Source of the DNA: Malurus cyaneus samueli
Taxonomy: Eukaryota > Chordata > Aves > Passeriformes > Maluridae
Direction of reading: 5' to 3'
Length of the DNA: 64,000 nt
NCBI GenBank assembly: GCA_009741485.1
Contig: CM019219.1
Coordinates: 2,207,998 to 2,271,997, forward strand
Translations under genes and position numbers: made by a program
In this document: piece by piece, positions 36,801 through 48,800 of the stretch
Numbering within the stretch: position 1 is the first letter of the stretch
Layout: each line of letters begins with the position of its first letter
Notes under the pieces: generated by a model
Told to the model about the DNA's origin: nothing
Database searches by the model: none
What the model saw: only the letters and a program-made list of their open reading frames with translations

Positions 36801-39800
36801 CAATGTTGTGTTTCACATCCACCCAGCTTTTGACATAAAACCACAAATTGGAAGAGATCAACCAGCACCCCACCTGCTTTTCTTATTACTTGCAATAAGT
36901 CAAAATACTGCAAATGGTTTTCATGGGCCAGAACTCAACCACCTTTTAGGCTTTTCCCTCAACCCAAATCTTCCATTCCAAAGCCATTCCAGACATTAAC
37001 ACATGAACAGAACATCCAAGCTGCTAGTTATGAGCATGGCAAAAAAATTCCCATTTTTAATTCCTACAACAGTGTGAAAATAATCCGCAATACAAAGATA
37101 AACTACAACATATACAGCTATTTCTGTGATAGAACAGCACATGTTCTCAAATTATATCCTCTATTTCAATGTTTGAGAAGCCTGAAGATATAAAAATGTT
37201 AAAAAAATTAACTAAAGACCATATATGAGCTAAAAAATATTTTCTGTTCATGTTTTACTTACCTCTATAGCATCAACTGTCTTAATATAGCTTTTTGAAA
37301 AAATATGAAGAAAAAATACTATTCAACATCATGCAAGAAAAGAAGATTCAAACAAACTTACTGGAGCTGCTGGTGCATGGGCAGAGCAATCTGTGGAGGA
37401 ACATTGATGAACCTTTCACTCAGGATGAGCCCCACAGGCTTTGTGCTGTCATTGAGGAGTTTACTCAGCTGTTCCACCACACACTGGTCACAGCTCTCCT
37501 CACAGCGACTCAGAAGCAGCTCTTTGATTTGCTCAGTACACTGGGTGCCCTGCAATCAAAAGGTGCATTTTCTTCATCTCACAGAACAACTATTTACACA
37601 AGAAAACCTTGAATGTCAGGTTCAAGAGAATTTCCTACAGGCCTGGTGGCAATTTCACTCAGCAGCCTCTAAAGCGCTGCACAATTGCTCTGCAATCATT
37701 CTCCAGGTCTGGAGCTGAGGGCAAACAGAGGTTGTGAAGTGATGGGAATGAGCTGCACCACCACAGCAAAGCTCCAAACTGCAGAGGATCAAAGGGAAGA
37801 AATACAGGAGACTGACAGCTCACTTACTCTGGAATTATTAGATCTAGCTTTAACTCTCTATTCCATTGTTTGCTTTATGTTTGACCTTCAGCATGTTACT
37901 ACATTGAAGAAAAAGCTAAGCCATGTGCAAGTTTTACAATCCCAGTCTTCCACAGTGGAATTCAAAATCCTGATCCAGCAGTCCAGGCTTGTTACACAGG
38001 ATGCGGTCTCATTTATTAACTGTACTGATAGTTATAACCAGATGTTAATGAGGAATACCAACCTTCCTTTCTGTTAAGTTCAAGCAGCTTATAAAACCAA
38101 AGACTTCATCATCATCTTCATCATCATCATCACTATTGTCTTCCTGCACTTCTGCTTGCTGTTGAACAGAAGGAAAGCAACAAATCATATTGACATTCTA
38201 TTTCCACTCCATAGAAAAAGATGTTTTTCTTTCCAGGTGATGCTCAGCAGATGAAAACCACTGAGGAAATCTGTACAAACACACACTGCAAATTCTGCTG
38301 CATCACTGAACATCTCAGAGTGCTCAGAGCTTTAGAGAGAGCCAGGTCATGCATCTTCTACAGCACTGTCTTTTGAAAGGCACTAAAAGTTGACAGCTCC
38401 TATTTAACAAGCAGCATCTCGGCTCAGGAGATGGCAATATCTTAAGCAAAACCAATTTCCTTCAGTTTCTAACAGAGGGAAGTAAACCTGGAGTGCCTTA
38501 ATAAACACAGAGCAATAAAGCTTTGATAGGGAGGGGGACAAAGAGCTGTGTCTATAGGAAAGTCAAAAGCTCCTACTGCTTATAGAGATGTTAACAAAGG
38601 TCTCCACTACATTTTCAGCATTACTATGCTACTACATCAAAATTGAACATGAAAACCTTCCACATGTAAAAAGAAACCAGGTATAATAATATATCAAATT
38701 CCTTCTTTGCTTCAAAGTAGGCATGGAAAATTTCAGCTCCTCATAGACGAATTATTCTTAAAGCAAAAAAGCGAGAAAGAATTGCCATCTGAAATACAGA
38801 AATTATGTCACTTCAACATAGAAAGCATGGTGCTTCAATCACAAATATAAAATCTGTCTTACCTTGATAATACTTCCAATATGATTCTGTTGTATTAATA
38901 TATCAGTTAATTCAGCTGTGTTAACAGGAGCTTTTAGAAACAACTGGAAGACAGGAAACAAGGATTAAGTTTTGGACACTGATGATATCTCATGGGCCAC
39001 TTAATTGAAAATAAAGCGAGCTTTCTATTTAACTTCATTATAATACTGCAAAAACTAACAATCAGCTGCTTGAAGTGCTTGCTCCTGCACCTTCCACAGG
39101 CTGGTATTCACCCTGGTATCCTCTGGAGTTTGGTGTGATCTGAAAGCTGGGGCTGTTCCATCCCTAGAAGTGTCCAAGGCCAGGTTGGATGGAGCTTGGA
39201 GCACCCTGGGATAGTGGAAGGTGTCCCTTTCAATGCTAGGGGGTGAAACTGGATGAGCTGTAAGGTCACTTCAAACCCAAACTATTCTGAGATTCTCTAA
39301 TAAAATCAATACATAAAAGCAAATATATGCAAGCACCATAATACATAAAAACTCTAAATCAATATAGAGAATGTGAACTGATGTCTTTGCATAACTCTTC
39401 AGATACTACCTATCAATGGACATATCAATCCAACTAACAAGAAATCACAGTACCTGGTGTAGTAGCTTCTTTATCCCATTGTAGTCATTGTCTGATATGG
39501 AATGTGCTTCAAATTCAATATTCACTTCCTATGGAGTAGAACAGAGATTATCAAACACAGTTGGCAAGAACTTATATCAGAACGAAGCTAAACTGTAAGA
39601 AACTTGAAGAGAAGGAATAGCAAACAGCAGAAACAAAATGGATTTCCTCCTTGCAGTAATCTCAGCAATTGTTAAAAGTTATCCTTTCTCCTGTGATCTT
39701 TAGAGAACATCTGTGAAAGCAACTTTTCAACGATAACCCACCAATTGTGCTGTGAACAAACCTTTAATGTTTTGCTCCTGCCATCTGGTTCCGACAATTA

Positions 39801-41076
39801 CACCTATTGCAACCATGCAAACTCTTCCCATAGAGAGCCTTGACTCAGGTAGTTAAACCCCAGAAACTGCAAGACTGGGGTGTACTACCTCAGCTGAAGG
39901 TGAAAATTGCTGCAGACATTTAGGTAATTACATCCAAACCACATTTCTGCTATTTCCCCAAATCCTCATGGTGTCATTAACCCCACTGTGAAACTCTGCT
40001 CAACAGGCACACAGTGAGACACAATCGCAGCAAAAGCAGAATGGGAACTGCTGCTTTTCCTTCCTAAACAAATGCTGTGTGCCCAGCAACATTTTTATTG
40101 GTATTCTGTATAAAAAGTACTGCCTGCCAAGGTTACCTGCCTACCTATTCCACCGTTCAAGATCATTCAAAGTTACTTTGCCTTTTAAATGCCAGTTTCA
40201 ATCACACTTCCTGAGTAACCTCAACAACTGAGCCCTACTTTTCTCTCCAATTCGACATCATGGCTTTTGTTGTCCACTGGAAGAACAATATTAAAGACCT
40301 GTTTGTAATGCAGATAAGAGGTACACAATCTCTTAGGAGATACTAAAATCCAGGAAACACTGAGGCCCTGGCACAGGGTGCCCAGAGAAGCTGTGGCTGC
40401 CCCAGGCCAGGCTGGACATTGGGGCTGGGAGCAGCCTGGGACAGTGGAAGGAGTCCTTTCCATGGCCGGGGTGGGACTGGATGGGCTTTAAGATCCCTTC
40501 CAACCCAAACCATTCTGGGATTCGCTAATACAAGGAAGAAAACTAATACAGCGAAATATAATGAAAGAGCAAATCTGCCGTGCTGACAGCACCAAGCAGC
40601 TGCCTCCAGTCCCGCACCCGAGCGGACACGGACACGCCAAGGGCTGGATTTGTACAGCCGAGGCCTCGGAGAGCCCAGCATTTGAAAAACAACTAAAAAA
40701 TCAAAAATTTTCAACAACAACGAAGCGAACACACTTTAGATCACGGACACACAGGGTCGCTCCCGCAGGCCACGCACCCGGCGCCCGCGCTGGGCCTCAC
40801 CGGGGCATGGCCGGGGTACAAACCCTGCTCGACCCCTTCCCGAACATCCCCCACACAATTCCCTCTCCCGGCCGCTCCCCTCTCCCGCAGCTCCTCTGGA
40901 GGCCGTGTGGGGCCCGTTCCGCTCACCTCATCGATGGGCTCGTCCGAGTCCGAGCACTCCGACCCCCGCGATGCCCCGGAGCCCTCAGAGCCGCTGTCGG
41001 AGGCGCTGTCGGAGGCGCTGTGGGAGCTCTGCTCCCCGGCGGGGCCCCGAGCCCGCCGCTTGGCCGGCGTGGCCAT
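33816..41076 (-). CDS. BCCIP: BCCIP, BRCA2 and CDKN1A interacting protein
   Basis: Seven coding exons, 5' to 3': 41076-40927, 39528-39454, 38943-38863, 38158-38063, 37549-37362, 36210-36033, 33986-33816 (stop TGA at 33818-33816). All junctions are GT-AG and in frame, giving 312 aa; the human beta form is 314. The N-terminus is MATPAKRRAR (basic, NLS-like), then a Ser/Asp/Gly-rich acidic tract. It is followed by the conserved NIEFEAHSISDNDYNGIKKL, the acidic linker DDDDEDDDEVFGFISCLNL, the block KPVGLILSERFINVPPQIAL, NKPCGKCHYYLLISKTF, and the C-terminus KLKDYLSL. Family knowledge: nuclear protein that binds BRCA2 and p21, with roles in recombination, G1 arrest, spindle integrity and 60S ribosome biogenesis (yeast Bcp1). 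The C-terminus follows the beta-type human form. The ATG lies in a CpG island. It is head to head with UROS and tail to tail with DHX32. Confidence 0.96.
33987..36032. other. BCCIP intron 6
   Basis: About 2 kb, AT-rich. I see no recognised repeat or alternative terminal exon, though an alternative BCCIP 3' end here cannot be excluded. Confidence 0.5.
36211..37361. other. BCCIP intron 5
   Basis: AT-rich, about 1.15 kb, no recognised feature. Confidence 0.55.
38063..38158 (-). CDS. BCCIP: BCCIP acidic-linker exon
   Basis: Contains an in-frame GAT/GAA trinucleotide run coding SDDDDEDDDEVFGF. The run is longer and more Asp-rich than the human DDMDEDEVFGF. Trinucleotide runs of this kind change length easily without losing frame. 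Confidence 0.93.
38159..38862. other. BCCIP intron 3
   Basis: About 700 bp, AT-rich, nothing recognised. Confidence 0.55.
39148..39298 (+). mobile_element. CR1 LINE 3' end
   Basis: Reads CCATCCCTAGAAGTGTCC, AAGGCCAGGTTGGATGGAGC, then TTCAAACCCAAACTATTCTG and AGATTCT at the end. This is a clear 3' end of CR1 in sense orientation, inside BCCIP intron 2. Substitutions against the usual text suggest an older copy than the one at 40361. Confidence 0.85.
39529..40360. other. BCCIP intron 1, inner part
   Basis: Unique intronic DNA; no element recognised before the CR1 copy at 40361. Confidence 0.5.
40361..40525 (+). mobile_element. CR1 LINE 3' end, young copy
   Basis: Contains GGCACAGGGTGCCCAGAGAA, GGCCAGGCTGGACATTGGGG and CCAACCCAAACCATTCTGGG, a close match to CR1 ends typical of songbirds. 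Inserted in BCCIP intron 1, about 400 bp from the first exon and just outside the CpG island. A second copy of nearly the same text is at 55761. Confidence 0.92.
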
Positions 41077-41300
41077 GGCGCAGAACGGGGTGCCCGGGGC
41101 ACGGCGAGCGGCGGGATGGCACCCTGTGCCACTTTATGTCACCCTATGTCACCCTATGTCGCGCTAGAGAGCGGCGGGCAGCGCCAGCAAAGCGCGGAGG
41201 GACGCGCGGGGAGCCTGAGGCGGCAGGAGAGTCCCGGACCGCCCCCGTCCCCACAAACCCGGATTTCCTCTTCGCGCTGTGGTGTCACTTCCTTCCAGGG
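40600..41300. promoter_or_regulatory. CpG island and shared BCCIP/UROS promoter
   Basis: This is the main dense CpG cluster in the window. It spans the BCCIP first exon (ATG at 41076, minus strand) and the start of the sequence leading to UROS (+). No TATA box is evident. The words CACTTCCTTCC at about 41286-41296 (GGAAGTG on the minus strand) resemble an ETS/GABPA site, common in housekeeping bidirectional promoters. In human UROS and BCCIP are also divergently arranged. The UROS non-coding first exon should start in or just right of this island; I cannot fix its ends. Confidence 0.75.
41121..41160 (+). repeat. tandem decamer in the promoter
   Basis: Four 10-bp units: ACCCTGTGCC, ACTTTATGTC, ACCCTATGTC, ACCCTATGTC, 45-84 bp upstream of the BCCIP ATG. 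The last two are identical and the first two diverged. Confidence 0.88.
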
Positions 41301-42783
41301 AAATTCCTTCATGGAAGGGGCTGTCAGGAGTTAAATGGGAGGTTTGGTGTCCCCGTCCCCGCAGGTGGCCACGGAAAGCCTGGCTGTGGCACTGAGGGGA
41401 CAAGGCGGGCATCGGGCACAGCTTGGGCTCGATGGCCCTGGGGCTCTTTTCCACCCTTAATCATTCTGCGATTCTGTGCTTTGAAAGAAACAGAGTGCCC
41501 TGAGCATCTCCGACATTAATTAAAAACTACTGTAAGTAAAAATTAGCTTTAGTAAAAATTGCAACGTAAAACAGGAATCAGGCGCTCGCTGCTTGCTTTA
41601 AAAATCGTGAACCAAATTCCCTGGATAATTCCAGACAAACAAACAAAAAGGGGTGATAGGGAGAGCACAGTAAGCACAATGTGATTCTGCTCTTTTTAGA
41701 AAGTACCAGTCGGGAAAACGCGTTGAAATATCCTGAGCACTGTAGAAATGATCATTAATGATCAAGCCTCAGTTATGTGGAACATGTTGCATTTAACACT
41801 TTGTGTCTAATTAATGAAGAAGGACGGGTGTTAATGAGGCCATGGGACGAAGAGCATTGGGCATTCACTGTTGCCAGCCAGAAGAAACGCAAGGCACAGA
41901 GCCTGGGATGTAATTCCGGCTTTATAAATACAATTCAAGTAGGTTAAAATGTTCATTTTCCCTTTAAAGCTCCAAACACGCCTGTGTTTATTTTTTTTTT
42001 ATTGTTATTTTGAAAGCTGTGTTTGCTCTGGGAGCACTTAGGTCATTACCAAAATTTTAATACTGATATCCAGGGAAAGAATTTTGAGAAAGATGAATCT
42101 TCCTATATCTGCAATCTATCAGGAAAGTACCACACTGATTATTGGGGTAAATGTGCATTGAGAATGGATTTCTTTTTGTATTATTGGTGTATTTGCTTAC
42201 ATTTTGTAACTTTGTATTTAGCACCAAAGTGAGCTTTAAAGGAACTGAGAGCTTCTTATTTTAATTTCGGAATATCTGCTTTTAGTCTTGCCTTGTTTTC
42301 TAGAGTATCAAAGATGTGTGTATATAGACATGTATATTGAATTTTTTAAAAAACAAGTTTAAACACTGTTTTGAAAAAGGTGAGACCCCAAATGCATCGA
42401 ATTAAATCAATCTCTTTACATTCTCATTTTGATGGAAATTAATAGAATAAAAATACTTTTTTATAGATTGGAGCTGATTTCCACTGCAGAACGTCCCCCA
42501 CTGCAGGGGTTGTTACTGCTTTTGCAAAATTCTTTAAAATGTGTTCCCCATGGTGAGTTTCTTTCGAGCCCCTTCCTTGAGTGGTGCTATCTAAAGGCAG
42601 CAGATTATTTTCTGCCCTTATCAGGGTGGACGTTTCTGCCCAGAGAATGCACAATAACTGCTTACTCATTGTGTAGGGAGCTCTACAACTGGTGGCAACC
42701 CAGTTCTTGGAGCTGTGAAAGTCACTGTTCAAGCAAAAAGTCCTCTAGATCCAATTTAGATAAATTCCATTCTTGTATTTCAG
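41301..42783. other. UROS 5' region before the first coding exon
   Basis: Likely UROS first intron with a non-coding exon at its left. It holds a CR1 tail at 41424-41478 and a T run at 41990-42000. The acceptor TTGTATTTCAG ends at 42783. Confidence 0.5.
41424..41478 (+). mobile_element. short CR1 3' tail
   Basis: Contains TGGGCTCGATGGCC, CTCTTTTCCACCCTTAATCA and TTCTGCGATTCTGTG, matching the terminal 50 bp of CR1. It lies at the edge of the CpG island on the UROS side. Confidence 0.75.
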
Positions 42784-42810
42784 GGTTCTGCTGCAATTCC
42801 TTGGTAAACA

Positions 42811-45800
42811 ATGAAGGTGCTGCTGCTGAAGGAGCCCAAAGACAAAGATTCGGGGCCAGATCCTTATATTAAAGTGAGTAAACTTTTAAAAAGTTTATTT
42901 TAAAAGTGTCATTTCTTTGTTGAATCATAGTATCAGATGAATGCAGGTGTTTCAAGTGGGAAAAGGTGCTTAAACAGCATTAGAAGTCCATGTCTGAAAT
43001 GTAAGAGGAAAAGTACTCCAGAAAGTGCACCCTTGCTGCAAAAAATTGTATCAGTTACAGGACATTTGTACTGAATTCATTGTTAAAGCTCTCAGCAAAG
43101 TACTGATACTAAACCAGCTTTATTTGAATTAATTAATATTGATGCTGTTCATATGGCCAGAATTAAGATTATAAAAATTCTTAGTTGTGTGCTGATGTCT
43201 CCTGTTAACTGAGGAGGCCACAGTCCCACAACTGTTTAATAGGAGTTGTAATTTTAAATAGCTAACAAATCCAAAAGGAAAAGGGAAAGGAAATAAAATA
43301 CTTTTTTTATATTGCTTTACTAAAAATAAATACTTGTGTTGGCCAAGTCAGTTCTTTGAAAAAGAAAAAAAAATGTTTGGAGCTTATTTCAAGGGCTGAA
43401 AACCTTTTCTTCATAGGAATTAGGATCATACAGCTTGGAAGCAGCATTGATCCCAGTTTTGTCGTTTGAATTCATCTCTCTTGACAGCTTATTTGAGAAG
43501 GTAAGCTTTAAATTATTTCATTTGTTCAATTTCCAACGGGATTTGGTTGCCAAGTCACAAGTATTGGGGTATTTCAGACATTTATTGAAGCTGTTCTGCT
43601 TGTCACAAGGTTATAAAGAATGGAAAAACTAATTTTTAAAATTAATTTACTAATTTTGGGGTTTTTTTACTGCTTAAATTTACTGTTTCCAAATAGCTTT
43701 CCCATCCAGAGTGCTATGGAGGCCTAGTTTTTACCAGTCCGAGAGCATTAGAAGCCATCAAGATATGTTTAAAAGAGAAGAGTAAAAAAGAAGGTAAATA
43801 CATATTGATATTCCTTGGTCTTTTTATTTCAGCATCTTGTAAAGTTTGGATTTTATTAAATTTTATTTCACTCACTGGTAGATAGCTCTAGCAAGACTTT
43901 AAAAAAACAATCTTAAAAAGAACCACAGTTCTTCTAGTATCATAAAGCACTTGGTACATTGAGCTTTTAAGGGTTGCGTTTTCCACACTGAGGAATGAAA
44001 AGAAGCAGCTTGTGGTGCAAATTACTAATTAGTGAGAGCTCTTCCAGCCCTGGGTATCTCATGCATAAGGAACATTTTGTCTGCAGTGCCTGGTTTGCCT
44101 TCTAACTGCTTTCCTTCCTTAAAGAGGAGATCATCTCATAAAAACTGGCCATTACTGCTGTGCCTGGATGATTTGTATGAAATGTTACAGAAAAAGGGAA
44201 ATCTCTGCCTTGAATAAGAAATTTCTCAAGTGAATTAATTATTAGCTAAAAAATGGTGAAGAAATGGTGATGCATACAAGCCGACAGATCAGTAGTGAGG
44301 AAGAATCCTGCTAAATAGAAATACCCATCACAAGGAAATGTCAAATCCTTGTAAACTCTTCCAAATTCTTATGTTCAGTGATTCTGGCCTGGAGTTTCTA
44401 CTTTGTGTGCTCCATATTTGGGCTGTGAACAAATCAATGTCCTGTGAGTAAGGTTACACCCTTGAGTAAGCAGTAAATACACAGACCCTCAGTTTATTGT
44501 AGCATTTGCAGCAGCAAATGGATTATATATTAAGATTTTAGCTCAAAAGTAATCTCTTCTCTAGATTTCACCCCTAACTTTGATTAGGACTTCTGGGAAA
44601 TACATGTTTTAATAATAAAGTGAGTCTGTTGATCCTATTTGGGTTCCTTTCAAAGGCAAGGAATCCTTGGTTTTTCCCTTCTGATTTTGATTTTTGCTGT
44701 TATAGTTTGGGTTTTTTTTCTCCCTCTCCAGGAGTACCAGAAAGAAATTCAGTGTCCTGCGGTGCTCTGCTTTAACTCAAGACAGTAAAAGACTTGGTGT
44801 ATCTATTTTTGATCCATTAGGATTTGTACATCTGAATATATAGTGGAGTTTTTGTTATTATTATGATCATTTTTCTGTATTTGAGGATTAAGCAGAAGTC
44901 CAAATAGTCATTTAGCATTCACATTCTGTTGCCGTGTACTTAAATTTAATTTAATTTAGTACAATTTAATGTTTTTCAGCCTGGTCAAAATCTCTTAAAC
45001 AAATGTGGAGTATCAAACCAACATATGTGGTAGGAAAAGCTACAGCTTCTTTAGGTAAGCTGGTGTTTAAAAACAGAAATCTTGGCTAAATCTGGCTTCT
45101 AAGTACAATTTTTGGAGGATGAGCTGCTGTTCAAGGGCGCTCAGTAAAAAATTTAAGTTCTAGAACTGGATAATTTGGAAGAGAGGGAATTGGATACACA
45201 TTAGAAATATCCTTGCTCCAGCCAAGGAAATCCATGGATCTAATCCATCCTCTGGATTTCTGCTCCTTTTGTTGTGATGTGATGGTCACTGCTTGAAAAA
45301 TTGGGTCAAACCAGCAAAAAAAACCCCCTTTGTTCTTAATTTGCATGTGGTTTTTCCATTCCCTTTGGAAATTAAATTGCATGAAGGGGATTCTAACCTG
45401 GTTGAGATTGGACACAATTTGTGTGCTTGGATCAAACTGTGCCTCTCTTTTCATCCCATAGTTTCTGTGACAGGAAATCTGAATTGTTCTCATTGTTTGC
45501 TGTGTTTTTTCTTTGCTGCTTCTGGTTCTAGTGGAAGAAATTGGTCTTATTCCACAAGGAGAAAAGTCTGGGAATGCTGAGAAATTAGCTGAGTATATTT
45601 GTTCAAGTAAGTAGCTGAGATATTGTCATTAAATTAAGGTAAATGCGCCTTCCATCATTTAAAAATTTCCTAGAGGTAAAATCAAGCACACAGTGAGGCA
45701 AAAAAATGCTTCAAAATTCATATACAAGATATTAATTTACATGAAATCTTAGACTCTCTAGTTGGTTAATAAATACTCTCTGAGCCAGCAGGCAAAAGTT

Positions 45801-48800
45801 TATTTTTACTGGAAGATCAGAGCTGTAATGATTGGAAATTGCTGCTAAATCAGAAGATTTAAATGCTGGTGCCTTTCTCCAAAATTACCCTCTGGTTTCA
45901 GGGGAAACTGGTTTTCAGCACCATAGAAAAGTGGTTTTGAAGAAATTAAAGTGCTGTTTTAAGGACTGTTTAACCATTTTGTTATGGTTAAATCTGTAAT
46001 GCTTCTCAATCCATTATCAAATTATTGGGGAAATTTTAAAGTCTGTTAGTTTGCTTCCTTTATTGTTTTTACTGTAATTTGTTAAAATTTCCAGTAGCAA
46101 CAAGGGAGATTTTTAGATTTAGGGGCTGTTTATTTTTTGAGTGGATGGGTCAGTAGAAGCTGTGAAAAAAAGAGGTGTTTTTGTACAGATGTGAGAGAGT
46201 TGATGAGCAAATTCTGCACAGCAGCAGAGATTTATAGGGGAAAGAAAAATGGGATTTGAGCTGGCAAGGATTGCTTTTCCCAGGCACAGTGCTCTCTGAT
46301 TCACTGACTCCAACTGTAGGGAATATTTAATGTTAAAAATGATAGTTGCCAACATGAGATTAAATAATAAATTCTGAAAATTAAAAACACTTACAACACA
46401 AATATGTCATAAGTGAAGAATAGCCCATCTCCCTTCTTCAACAGATGTATTAAAGCAAAGAAAGGTTTCAGCTGATTTTTCAGTGCTGGAAAATCTTCTT
46501 CTGGCAATGAATTAATAGTTGCCAGTTTGCAGAGGCAGGGTTTTTTTTTGAGAAGAAAGACAAGAGAAATATCTGTTTATTCTGTTGTATTAAGGTGAAA
46601 AAAAAATTAACCAAGCAGTGAATTTCAGTCACTGGAGCCTGTTTGTTGTTGATACATAGAAACAGCTTCAAGGATTTATTGGGCTGTGCTGATCAAGGGG
46701 TTTATAACAACCTTGGAAGAACAAATTAAATTATCTCATGTTCCCTCTTATGTGTAAATTCACTTTTGTTTGTGCATAAAATAAGTAAATGGAAAGAATA
46801 GCTCTGATTTTTTTGTACCATGAGAGGTTATTGTCAGAATAAAAATAGAAGTTAAAGTAATGAGATTTCTTTGTTGTCACCTTTTGTGCTTTGGAACCCA
46901 CTTCAATTTAAGGAATTGGAAAATAAAGGGATTTGCTTCATAACTGGCTGCCTTTACTCCTCTTAAAGCAAATATTTGGTTACAGAAGCAGGAGGTACCA
47001 ATCCTTGTGTTGTTCAGGCCTACCAAGGAATGTTTCTCTGCCAAAAAGAATTGGTGTTTGTTTACAGGTATCACACTGACATTTCAAATAACAGACATGA
47101 GTTACCTGAGAGCTGATGCTGAAATATTCCACTTTTATTTAATTTTAAAATCTTTGTTACATTCTTCCTCAAGAATGATCTAACCCACCTCTAATTTTTA
47201 ATTTTAATTTAAGCATACCTGTGGTTTCTAATAAAATTTTATTGTGCAGTCAGAACACTCAGATGTGTCTGGGTTGACACCTACAAGGGTCTTTCCATTT
47301 GATTTTCACTCTGCTGCCCTTTTTTATTTATCCCTGAGGAATCTCTGCTCCTTGCATAAACCAAGAATCTCCTTCCAGCACTTAAAAGCATTTTTCTCTA
47401 GTAATTTCCTCTTAAAAATGTGTTAACAAATCTGAATTAGGAATAAAATAATTTAGTTCCTTTTGAAAGCTGAAGGCCAAGCTGTAGCAGTTGTGTGGAA
47501 TTTCATCTTGAAATTTTCTCTGGGTCTGTTATTTATAGAAAAGGCAAAAACTCTGTAGAGAAAGTCTGCTGTTACATTGCTAATTGGACAAAAGCAAGTG
47601 AGGATATCCAGTGCCACCCCAGCAGTGGAAGCAGAATCCTTTTTCCTTGGGGATGTAAGAAAATGGAATTGCAGATAGATTGAAACTTTTCAGCACAGTA
47701 TTGTCCTTTCCTTTGTGTGAATATTTCATTTACAGCTCTGTCATTTATTGAGTGGGACAGAGATTTTTAAGTACAAAATTGAGGCAGATTGTGTTGAGGA
47801 GGAGATAACTCCCTTTGTAGAAGGGCAAAGGGAATATAAATGCAGTTTATCTTTGGGGAGATCCTTTTAGCCAATATTCATATTCTAGTTATGTAATATT
47901 TGTTAATATTCTTGATAAGCAGCCTCTGCCCTCTGAATTGGGGCTGCAGCTTCACTGCAGATGTTTTCAGCTACCTTAAAACTGTGTCCATAGTGAAGCT
48001 TTTGATAAATCAGCATTTGATACCTTTAAAATGTATTAAATCACATTTACTCTTTATTAAAGGCCTGAGTTAATTAAAGTTCTTGTTTGTGTGTTTACAG
48101 GAGAGAAACCCAATTCCTCAGCTCTTCTGTTTCCTTGTGGAGCCCTGAAAAGAGAAGTGCTTCCTACTGTGCTGAGAGAAAAAGGTTGAACTTCCCCCGG
48201 AGACCCATTTTAATTAGTCAGTGATGAGAAAAGTTGTATCTAAAGCTTGTGAACCAAATTGGAAAAAGTAAAAGTGGAACTTGCTGTGAAGTTGGCTGCG
48301 AGTGAGAGGCTGGGAGTAAACACTGGGAGCTTGGGTGGCTGCCCACAGCTCTGGGACGTGCAAATCCTTCACAGAGCTTTTATGAGTCTTTTTAGCCTAA
48401 AATAGTTCCACTTAAGTGCAATTAGGATGTCGTGAGTGCTGAATTGAAATAATAGAAATTAATGAATTCATTAATTATGACTGCACCTCCTGATTGCAGG
48501 CATAGCCCTGGAAGGCCTCACTGTTTATCAAACAACCCAACACCCTGACCTGCAGGAATCTTTGAGCAGTTACTTCTCCCAGCAGGTACTGGACACTGAT
48601 GTGGTTTGAGATTTTCTGAGGCAGATGACAATGCCTGCCAGAATGTTCCTTTTTTTAAAGTAACGTAACTGAAATACAACTGGGCATCTTTGCTGTGTAT
48701 CACAAATCAGAATCCAGTAATAATCTGCCTACCTAGTTCGTGTAAAAAGTAAGAATTGCTTTTAATTTTTCAAGATTGGCTTTCTGAATTTTCCATTTGG

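Noticed and set aside
40561..41519. Plus-strand open frames of 257 and 204 aa over the CpG island
   Set aside because: They are antisense to the BCCIP first exon; high GC removes stop codons. No homology seen.
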